Position numbers and translations under genes: made by a program. Shown one piece after another: positions 1 through 4,833 of a DNA stretch of 10,290 nucleotides. The notes under the pieces were generated by a model. The model did no database searches. It had not been told where the DNA came from and saw only the letters and a program-made list of their open reading frames with translations. The DNA comes from Acidobacteriota bacterium (GTDB taxonomy: Bacteria; Acidobacteriota; Terriglobia; Terriglobales; Acidobacteriaceae), in contig JAJXXG010000147.1 in NCBI GenBank assembly GCA_021781255.1, positions 1 to 10,290 on the forward strand, given 5' to 3'. Within the stretch, counting starts at the first letter, position 1. Every line of letters starts with the position of its first letter.

Positions 1-229
1 GGTGGGGTGGGACGCGACGGGCGCGCAAGCAACACGCACGTACCCTTTTGCCGCATGGAAAGCGGTTGCGGGTTCGGTTGCGACGGGAGCAGAACCGGGC
101 AAAGGGATGGGCAGGAAACCTGGAACTGCCGCATTAAGCTGCTCTTGCCCTCATCGCATTCTCCAGAGCCAAAGGCCCTGGTCTAAAGCCAACATGCACA
201 TCGCGCCACTGGAGCACGAAGCGGTTCCG
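1..229. other. Left-edge stretch without a supported gene
   Basis: No convincing coding region is visible here. Reading frame 3 on the plus strand is open from the edge to a TAA at 135-137. It ends in a basic stretch (GKRLRVRLRREQ...) that could be the tail of a gene starting outside the window, but codon use is not decisive and I do not recognise it. A hairpin at 163-181 (8-bp stem with one A-C mismatch, AAA loop) lies between this possible tail and the convergent small gene at 230-421. It has no T-run on either side. Confidence 0.3.
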
Positions 230-421
230 CTACTTGGAAAAGAGGTTGCTCCGCGTGGTTGCGAAGTCCTTTGCCGCTTTATGTGCCGCCTTGTTGGCCA
301 ACTGGTTCAGCCGTTTGCCGACCACGAGAGGCTTTGACTCTTCCTTCTCGGTTTCGGGAAGTGTCGCCGTTTCCTCTGCTTTTGCTGGGCTTACAAGATT
401 CAGCTTCAGGAGAGTTTCCAT
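230..421 (-). CDS. Small conserved-looking hypothetical protein, 63 aa
   Basis: This minus-strand gene starts at the ATG at 421-419 and stops at 232-230. It is supported by a near-ideal Shine-Dalgarno, GGGAGGAG (minus strand, 436 to 429), seven bases before the ATG. The protein has a neutral-to-acidic first half (METLLKLNLVSPAKAEE, then a Glu/Thr-rich stretch) and a strongly basic, helix-prone second half with alternating Ala and Lys. It ends in SNLFSK. There is no signal peptide, membrane segment or cysteine. The charge pattern would suit a cytoplasmic protein that binds nucleic acid or another protein, but that is inference and I do not recognise a family. It is divergent from the TPR gene, with about 160 bases between the two starts. 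The longer minus-strand frame reaching 982 contains this gene, but its upstream part is only the shadow of the TPR gene. Confidence 0.68.
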   Translation of the reverse strand: METLLKLNLVSPAKAEETATLPETEKEESKPLVVGKRLNQLANKAAHKAAKDFATTRSNLFSK

Positions 422-428
422 GGCTACG

Positions 429-436
429 CTCCTCCC
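429..436 (-). promoter_or_regulatory. Shine-Dalgarno of the 63-aa gene
   Basis: The minus strand reads GGGAGGAG here, with seven bases between it and the ATG at 421. It fixes the start and is the main evidence that the small gene is real. The bases just upstream (CCC-GAAC-GGG, 443 to 434) could form a small hairpin overlapping the 5' end of the site. Confidence 0.65.
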
Positions 437-568
437 GTTCGGGTTGGATGCCCGGGTAACTGGGAGAGATGTCCGCGGGCTGAAAAACAATGCGACGAAC
501 GCGCGCACGGAGCGGTGCGGCAATGGGGGCGGGCGACCTGCGGGTGCGAGTGCGGGGGCGGTACACTG

Positions 569-574
569 AAGGAG
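569..574 (+). promoter_or_regulatory. Shine-Dalgarno deciding the GTG start of the TPR gene
   Basis: AAGGAG followed by nine bases and then GTG at 584. It places the start immediately before the signal peptide rather than at the upstream in-frame ATG at 515. Confidence 0.6.
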
Positions 575-583
575 AGGTATTGC

Positions 584-1921
584 GTGCGTCGTATCGTCTT
601 TTTTCTCCTGCTTTTTGCGCCGCTGATGGCGGCGGCACAGAGTTCCACCCAAGCCGGGGACGGCCCCAGGGCGGTTCCGCCTGCGCCGGCGGGCGGGAAT
701 GCCCAGGGGCAGGCGCCCTCGAGCGAGGTGGAAGCGGCCGAGGCGGCCATTGGGAAGTCTGACTGGAAGACGGCCGAGACAAAGCTGGATACGTGGCTGG
801 CGGCGCATCCGCAGGATGCCCGGGCACTGTTTGACGCAGGCTACGTGGCCGACGCACAGAACCGGCTGGAGGACGCGGCGGGACTGTACCAGAGAGCGGT
901 GGACGCGAACCCAAAGTCGTTTGAGGCGAGGCTCTCGCTGGGATTGCTGCTGGCGCGGCAGGGCAAGCTGGACGAGGCCCACAAGGAACTGGAGACCGCG
1001 ACGACGCTGGATCCGGGGGATGCGGGCGCGGCGCTGAAGGCGCGGGCGTGGCGGGCCCTGGCGCGCATTGATGAGCCAGGCCCGGGACGGCCGGGGGATG
1101 CGCAGGCGGCCTCAAACGAGCTGCTGGAGGCGCTGAAGCTGACGCCGGAGACCGCAGACGACACGCTGATGGCGGCAAGCCTGGCGGAGAGCCAGGGGCA
1201 GTATGACGCGGCGGAGTCGGCGTACCGGCGGCTGCTGGCGAAGGATCCGAAATCGGGACCGGCGAACGCGGGGCTGGCTCACCTGCTGATTGCGCAGAAG
1301 AAGTATCCGGAGGCGGAGACGCTGCTGCGCACGGCGCTGGAACAGTCTCCCGATGACCCGGCATTGACGGCGCAACTGGCGACGGTGCTGGCGGCGCAGG
1401 ACAAGGCGGAGGCGCTGCCCCTGCTGGAGAAGCTGCACACGGAACATCCGAAGAATGTGGCGATTACGCACATGCTGGCGGAGGTTCTGTCGCAGGCCGG
1501 GGACTTTGCAGGATCGGACAAGCTGTACCAGGCGCTGCTGGCGGCGACGCCGGAGGATCCGGCGCTGCTGGTGGCGCATGGGCAGAACCTGGTGGAACAG
1601 GCGAAGTTTGCCGAGGCGCTGACGGTGTTTACGAAGGCGACGGAGCTGGACGGGGCCAATGGGGATGCGTGGAGCGGCATGGCCTTTACGGCATCGCGGC
1701 TGGGACAGCCGAACGTAACGTTGCATGCTCTTACGATGCGGTCAAAATTTTTGCCCGAAGTGCCCGCTACCTACTTTCTTTGGGCGACGGCTTACGATAC
1801 ATTGCATCAAAAGGCGGCTGCGGCGACGTATTACCACCACTTTTTGGATGCTGCGGCCGGAAAGTTTCCGAATCAGGAATGGCAGGCACGGCAACGTTTG
1901 AAGATGCTTGAGAACAAATAG
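584..1921 (+). CDS. Secreted tetratricopeptide-repeat (TPR) protein, 445 aa
   Basis: The GTG at 584 is chosen as start. AAGGAG lies nine bases before it (569-574), and translation from it begins directly with a signal peptide (VRRIVFFLLLFAPLMAAAQ, likely cleaved after AAA). The 23 codons in frame upstream look non-coding. After a Pro/Gly/Ala-rich linker (about residues 20-48) come tandem 34-residue helical repeats to about residue 425. They show TPR spacing and residues, for example ALFDAGYVADAQNRLEDAAG near 81-100, and repeats near 112-144, 193-222, 227-256, 295-322 and 328-356. A conserved-looking C-terminal segment (YFLWATAYD, then YYHHFLDAAAGKFPNQEWQAR, about 397-436) resembles the last repeat of many acidobacterial TPR proteins. 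TPRs are protein-binding scaffolds, and export implies a periplasmic or envelope role. No catalytic domain is visible and the partner is unknown. The last 190 bases are less GC-rich than the rest. Confidence 0.88.
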   Translation: MRRIVFFLLLFAPLMAAAQSSTQAGDGPRAVPPAPAGGNAQGQAPSSEVEAAEAAIGKSDWKTAETKLDTWLAAHPQDARALFDAGYVADAQNRLEDAAGLYQRAVDANPKSFEARLSLGLLLARQGKLDEAHKELETATTLDPGDAGAALKARAWRALARIDEPGPGRPGDAQAASNELLEALKLTPETADDTLMAASLAESQGQYDAAESAYRRLLAKDPKSGPANAGLAHLLIAQKKYPEAETLLRTALEQSPDDPALTAQLATVLAAQDKAEALPLLEKLHTEHPKNVAITHMLAEVLSQAGDFAGSDKLYQALLAATPEDPALLVAHGQNLVEQAKFAEALTVFTKATELDGANGDAWSGMAFTASRLGQPNVTLHALTMRSKFLPEVPATYFLWATAYDTLHQKAAAATYYHHFLDAAAGKFPNQEWQARQRLKMLENK

Positions 1922-2015
1922 CGAACCGTGCCGGCGAGAGCAAAAGCAAAGGCGGAGCTACTGAGGCCGTGTTTGTGCAGTGAAAGTGGGGACGGTGGGA
2001 GAATGTTGCTTCCCC

Positions 2016-2044
2016 TTGCATAAACTCCCAAACGGACCTATATT
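2016..2044 (+). promoter_or_regulatory. Sigma70-type promoter for the 2113-3900 cassette
   Basis: TTGCAT (2016-2021) and TATATT (2039-2044) are separated by exactly 17 bases. The -10 box matches the consensus at 5 of 6 positions and the -35 box at 3 of 6. The start of transcription would fall near 2051, giving a leader of about 60 bases before the ATG at 2113. It lies in the 191-base gap after the TPR gene, in a locally AT-richer stretch. Confidence 0.45.
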
Positions 2045-2056
2045 CACGGCCTGGGG

Positions 2057-2107
2057 TTGTGTGAGATTCCGGCAGGAAGGTCACACGGGTTCCGCAGAAG
2101 CGGAGGT
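2057..2107 (+). promoter_or_regulatory. Structured 5' leader with two hairpins, the second covering the Shine-Dalgarno
   Basis: Hairpin 1 pairs GTGTGA (2059-2064) with TCACAC (2081-2086). Across a small GA/GG internal loop it continues with TTCC (2067-2070) against GGAA (2075-2078), closed by a GGCA tetraloop. Hairpin 2 pairs TCCGC (2091-2095) with GCGGA (2100-2104) around an AGAA loop, and T2090-G2105 can add a wobble pair. The Shine-Dalgarno GGAGG (2102-2106) is largely inside the right arm of hairpin 2. TTCC at 2090-2093 could alternatively pair with GGAA of hairpin 1, so mutually exclusive folds are possible. The pairing is seen directly; any regulatory role is inference. Confidence 0.4.
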
Positions 2108-2112
2108 CCCTC

Positions 2113-2571
2113 ATGCGCTGGCAGAGATGGTTCGCCACCCTCGTTTTGCTCCTGGCAGTCGCAGTCCCGGCGTGCGCGGCCGCCATGGACGGCAAACCAC
2201 CCGATCCACAAAGCATTGCCGCGCTACAGGCGCGGATAAGCCAGGCCCCGGCAAAGGAACAGTGTTTCCTGTACGCCGAGCTGATTCATGAGATGACGGA
2301 GTACAGCCTGCATGAGTACGCGGCGGGCAACGTGGAGCGAGCAAGCGCGCTGCTGCAACAGGTGCAGCAGATGGCGCACAAGCTGCATGCCGCCGTGTCA
2401 GAAAACGACAAGCGACTGAAGAACGCAGAGCTGCTGCTGCGGCACACGGCCTTCCGGCTGACCGAGATGGTGCACTCGATGAGTTACGAGGACCGTCCGG
2501 TGGCGGAAGAGGCACTGAACCAGGTGAATGCAGCCGACCAGAAGGCCATGATGCAGGTCTTCCAGAAATAA
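2113..2571 (+). CDS. Exported small helical protein of unknown function, 152 aa
   Basis: The ATG at 2113 follows GGAGGT (2102-2107) by five bases. An N-terminal export signal (MRWQRWFATLVLLLAVAVPAC, with cleavage near the ACAAA stretch) is clear. A lipobox-like VPAC ends at Cys21, but the proline at -2 is unusual, so lipoprotein status is uncertain. The mature part (about 30-152) is almost wholly predicted helical, rich in Ala, Gln, Glu and Met. Notable pieces are EQCFLYAELIHEMTEYS (about 49-65) and a LKNAELLLRHTAFRLTEMVH helix (about 102-121). No catalytic motif is seen. The next gene product has matching segments in the same order, so the two look like paralogues. First gene of a likely operon with the next two (68-base and 16-base gaps). 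I do not recognise the family. Confidence 0.8.
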   Translation: MRWQRWFATLVLLLAVAVPACAAAMDGKPPDPQSIAALQARISQAPAKEQCFLYAELIHEMTEYSLHEYAAGNVERASALLQQVQQMAHKLHAAVSENDKRLKNAELLLRHTAFRLTEMVHSMSYEDRPVAEEALNQVNAADQKAMMQVFQK

Positions 2572-2628
2572 CCGGGACGCTTCCCTGCCCGGCAGGACAC
2601 GAGTCAATCAGGATGCGGGAAGTTCTGC

Positions 2629-2634
2629 GGGGAG
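2629..2634 (+). promoter_or_regulatory. Shine-Dalgarno deciding the start at 2640/2643
   Basis: GGGGAG ends five bases before the ATG at 2640 and eight before the ATG at 2643. The further upstream ATG at 2613 has only a weak AGG directly against it, so the start is placed at 2640. Confidence 0.5.
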
Positions 2635-2639
2635 TGGCG

Positions 2640-3179
2640 ATGATGGGCGTTTTGCGCGGATGCGTGGTGGCCATGTTCTGCCTGGCGTGCGCCAGTGCGG
2701 GGATGGCGCAGCCGAACCGTCGCGATCCACTGACGCAGGCAGAGGCGGAGCAGATTCGCGAGGCCGGGATTTACCCCACGGAGCGAGTCAAGCTGTACAC
2801 GGAATTCGTGGATGAGCACGTGAGCACGATCAAGGGGCTGACGGCGCGTGCCCACTCGCCCGCGTGGGCTACGAAGATGGACAACGAGCTGCAGGACGTG
2901 GCTGCGCTGATTGATGAGCTGGGATCGAACCTGGACATGTACTCCGATCGCAAGGCGGATGTGCGCAAGGCTCTGAAGCCGCTGACAGAGGCGACACAGC
3001 GTTGGCTGGACGTGCTGCACGGGCTGCCTGCGGACCCGGCATTTGACCTGTCGCGGAAGGACGCCGAGGCGAGCGGAAAGGACCTGGCCGACCAGGCGGC
3101 GCAGATGCTGAAGGAACAGACTGAGTATTTCAAGGTTCACAAGGACCAGCGCGGGCAGGAACGGGCGGAACCGCAGTAA
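2640..3179 (+). CDS. Exported small helical protein, paralogue-like to its neighbour, 179 aa
   Basis: The start is ambiguous: ATG codons occur in frame at 2613, 2640 and 2643. GGGGAG at 2629-2634 favours 2640 or 2643, and translation from there gives a compact signal peptide (MMGVLRGCVVAMFCLACASA, cleavage near GMAQ). Starting at 2613 would give 188 aa. The mature protein is charged and helical with no membrane segment or catalytic motif. Two segments match the preceding protein in order and spacing. ERVKLYTEFVDEH (about 48-60) matches its EQCFLYAELIHEM, and a helix RKALKPLTEATQRWLDVLH (about 109-127) matches its KNAELLLRHTAFRLTEMVH. The C-terminus is hydrophilic (HKDQRGQERAEPQ). It probably acts in the periplasm, and the family is unrecognised. 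The next gene begins 16 bases after the stop, which supports co-transcription. Confidence 0.8.
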   Translation: MMGVLRGCVVAMFCLACASAGMAQPNRRDPLTQAEAEQIREAGIYPTERVKLYTEFVDEHVSTIKGLTARAHSPAWATKMDNELQDVAALIDELGSNLDMYSDRKADVRKALKPLTEATQRWLDVLHGLPADPAFDLSRKDAEASGKDLADQAAQMLKEQTEYFKVHKDQRGQERAEPQ

Positions 3180-3180
3180 C

Positions 3181-3186
3181 GGAAGG
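3181..3186 (+). promoter_or_regulatory. Shine-Dalgarno for the GTG start of the SprT-like gene
   Basis: GGAAGG begins just after the previous stop codon and sits nine bases before the GTG at 3196. The first in-frame ATG (3277) has no such site and would cut off part of the N-terminal region. Confidence 0.45.
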
Positions 3187-3195
3187 CCGCCTGCT

Positions 3196-3900
3196 GTGCT
3201 ACATTCCAATTTGGTGGTCCCAGATTTCATTCCCATTTTTCAGCAGGAGTATCGGGCGCTGCGGCCGCGTGCGCCCATGCCGACGATCCATGTCCGCTTT
3301 CGGCGGTTTACGTCGCTGAATACGACTATCCGGCTGCGGGAGGGTCAGATTTATGTGAGCCTCTCTGACCTGCTGGAGGGAGCGCCTGAGAGCGTAATCC
3401 GGGCCATTGCGCATATTCTGCTGGCAAAGCTGTATCGCAAGCCGATTGATGCGGTGCACAACGTGCGCTTCAAGCGATTTGCCTCAAGCGCGGACGTGGC
3501 GCGACAGACGGAGCGCATCCGGAATACGCGGGGCAGCAAGCGGTACTTTGGGCCGGAGGGACGCTACTACCACCTGGAAGAGGTGTTCGATGCGCTGAAC
3601 ATGCGCTTCTTCGGGGGGTTGCTGGGGCGGCCGCAACTGACGTGGAGCGAGAGCTTTGCCAAGCGGTCCCTGGGGCACTACGACGCCGCCCACAACACGA
3701 TTGTGGTGAGCCGGGTGTTCGACCGGCCGTCGAGCCCGCGCTACGCGATTGAATACCTGCTGTACCACGAGATGCTGCACCTGAAGCATCCGGTACGGAT
3801 GCGGGGACTGCGGCGATGCGTGCACTCGCGAGAGTTCAAGGCCGAGGAGAGGCTTTTTCCGCAACTGCAGGAAGCGATGGCGTTTATCAAGCGGCTGTAG
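3196..3900 (+). CDS. SprT-like zinc metallopeptidase, 234 aa, with a duplicated fold
   Basis: A cytoplasmic protein without signal peptide; the start is GTG. The C-terminal half carries the metallopeptidase signature. A strand (NTIVVSRVF, about 167-175) leads into a helix with HEMLH (191-195), where the two His would bind zinc and Glu192 would be catalytic. HSREF (210-214) follows, corresponding to the HGPEF-type third-ligand motif of SprT/Spartan proteins. Spartan-type members cut proteins crosslinked to DNA; many bacterial members are uncharacterised, so the substrate here is unknown. The N-terminal half (about 31-108) repeats the same pattern in degenerate form: strand QIYVSLSDLL, helix AIAHILLAKLY with HILLA (73-77) in place of HExxH, then HNVRF (88-92). 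A SprT-type zinc-ribbon tail is not visible, since no Cys-x2-Cys pairs occur. Last gene of the cassette. WLM/YgjP-like peptidases are a related alternative. Confidence 0.8.
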   Translation: MLHSNLVVPDFIPIFQQEYRALRPRAPMPTIHVRFRRFTSLNTTIRLREGQIYVSLSDLLEGAPESVIRAIAHILLAKLYRKPIDAVHNVRFKRFASSADVARQTERIRNTRGSKRYFGPEGRYYHLEEVFDALNMRFFGGLLGRPQLTWSESFAKRSLGHYDAAHNTIVVSRVFDRPSSPRYAIEYLLYHEMLHLKHPVRMRGLRRCVHSREFKAEERLFPQLQEAMAFIKRL

Positions 3901-3910
3901 AGTGACTGCA

Positions 3911-3932
3911 GGGCCGGATCAGGCGGCCTTTT
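3911..3932 (+). terminator. Rho-independent terminator-like hairpin ending the cassette
   Basis: GGCCG (3912-3916) pairs with CGGCC (3924-3928) around a GATCAGG loop and is followed by TTTTC; G3911-T3929 can add a wobble pair. It starts about 10 bases after the SprT-like stop, which is the right place for a plus-strand terminator. The stem is short, and most of it lies inside the last codons and stop of convergent lgt. Confidence 0.45.
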
Positions 3933-4707
3933 CGACGGCGCGCGAGGCCTTCTGCGGGCCGGTGGCCTTGTGCGAGGCTGCCCACGCGATGAGGATGATT
4001 CCGGCGAGGACGGAGCCGACGCTGGCGAGCTGGGCGTTGGAGAGTCCCCAGAGCACCGGCGGGTTGCGGCGGATGAACTCGACGAAGAACCGGGCCAGAC
4101 CGGTGAGGATGAGATATTCGCCGACAATCCAGCCGGTGGGGCGGGGCTTGCTGCCGCGGACCCAAAGCCACCAGCCGATAAGCAGGGCGGCAGCCAGCTC
4201 ATAGAGCGGGGTGGGGTGGACGCGAACGCCGGGCGGGGTGGGGTCGATTCCGTGCTCGAAGCTCATGCCCCAGGGCAGGTTGGTGGGGATGCCGTAGTCG
4301 CCATCGCCGGAGAGCAGGCAGCCAATGCGTCCGACGCCGTAGCCGACGGCGGCGGCGGTGCTGGAGAGGTCGAGGATGCGCAAGGCGCCGATTTTCGCCT
4401 GCCAGCCCTGGATGATGAGAGCCAGGATGCCGAAGACGAGGCCGCCAAACCAGGCGAATCCGGCGGAGTCCCAGAGCACGCGCCAGCCCAGCTCGCGAAA
4501 TTCCTGCGGAGTGTCCAGGACATGCCAGAGCTTGGCACCCACGATGCCTGCAACCACGGCCACGGCGACCATGCCCACGGCGTCCGCGTCGATGTGTTCG
4601 CGACGGAAGGCGCGGTCGAGGAGGAAGGCGCCTGAGACAGCGGCAAGCCAGAGCATGAGGCCGAAGGTGGGAATACTGAAGTGCCAGAGGTGCAGGTAGG
4701 GAATCAT
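3919..4707 (-). CDS. lgt: Phosphatidylglycerol--prolipoprotein diacylglyceryl transferase, 262 aa
   Basis: Inner-membrane enzyme that moves diacylglycerol from phosphatidylglycerol to the lipobox cysteine of prolipoproteins, the first step of lipoprotein maturation. The start at the ATG at 4707 gives the family-typical N-terminus (MIPYLHLWHFSIPTFGLM); an upstream in-frame start at 4788 would add 27 atypical residues. About seven hydrophobic segments span 11-30, 43-65, 83-101, 115-130, 168-184, 195-212 and 224-245. Recognisable motifs are SAGFAWFGGL (81-90), GYGVGRIGCLLSGDGDYG (122-139), HPTPLYE (164-170) and ARFFVEFIRRNP (205-216). Arg127 matches the conserved Arg of the E. coli GRLGNF motif. 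By eye, the E. coli His103 position is Phe87 and Asn146 is Cys130, a variant seen in other phyla. Convergent with the SprT-like gene (18-base gap) and divergent from hpt. Confidence 0.93.
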   Translation of the reverse strand: MIPYLHLWHFSIPTFGLMLWLAAVSGAFLLDRAFRREHIDADAVGMVAVAVVAGIVGAKLWHVLDTPQEFRELGWRVLWDSAGFAWFGGLVFGILALIIQGWQAKIGALRILDLSSTAAAVGYGVGRIGCLLSGDGDYGIPTNLPWGMSFEHGIDPTPPGVRVHPTPLYELAAALLIGWWLWVRGSKPRPTGWIVGEYLILTGLARFFVEFIRRNPPVLWGLSNAQLASVGSVLAGIILIAWAASHKATGPQKASRAVEKAA

Positions 4708-4717
4708 GACTGAACAA

Positions 4718-4723
4718 AGTATA
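4718..4723 (-). promoter_or_regulatory. -10 box of lgt, implying a near-leaderless transcript
   Basis: The minus strand reads TATACT (5 of 6 consensus positions) ten bases before the lgt ATG, so transcription would start about three bases upstream of it. No Shine-Dalgarno is present in the short gap, which agrees with a leaderless message. No good -35 box is seen at the usual distance. Confidence 0.35.
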
Positions 4724-4823
4724 GACGGGCGGAGGCTTGGAAGGTGGTTGCGGCGCCGCGACTTCCCTGCCGTGAGACCGTTTTTCACAGCTCGCCTTGC
4801 ATTGCGGGCACCGGTTCAAGGCA

Positions 4824-4829
4824 TACTAT
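4824..4829 (+). promoter_or_regulatory. Candidate -10 box of hpt
   Basis: TACTAT lies four bases before the hpt ATG, with TTGCGG (4802-4807) sixteen bases upstream as a possible -35. Transcription would start at or next to the ATG, and there is no usable Shine-Dalgarno. Both boxes match the consensus only partly (4 of 6 and 3 of 6). Confidence 0.3.
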
Positions 4830-4833
4830 CGGC

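Noticed and set aside
163..181. Hairpin CCAGAGCC-AAA-GGCCCTGG as a terminator
   Set aside because: One mismatch in the stem and no T-run on either side; kept only as a note.
2..337. Plus-strand open frame of 111 codons at the left edge
   Set aside because: Begins at a GTG at the edge, has no recognisable motif, has erratic composition (many Cys, Pro and Arg), and overlaps the better-supported 63-aa gene on the other strand.
279..1364. Long minus-strand open frame opposite the TPR gene
   Set aside because: Proline/Arg/Ser-rich low-complexity translation typical of the antisense of a GC-rich gene; the plus strand has clear TPR repeats and a signal peptide.
1767..2216. Minus-strand frame across the TPR end and the following gap
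   Set aside because: No ribosome site or motif; overlaps the conserved end of the TPR gene and the promoter/leader region.
2584..2596. Small hairpin CCTGC-CCG-GCAGG between the two exported-protein genes
   Set aside because: Five pairs with a three-base loop and no T-run; too weak to call a terminator, and the genes look co-transcribed.
4708..4788. N-terminal extension of lgt by 27 codons
   Set aside because: The extension is basic and unlike the family; Lgt homology begins right at the ATG at 4707, which also has a properly placed -10 box.
4744..4833. N-terminal extension of hpt by 30 codons
   Set aside because: No family similarity; it would run across the divergent promoter region.
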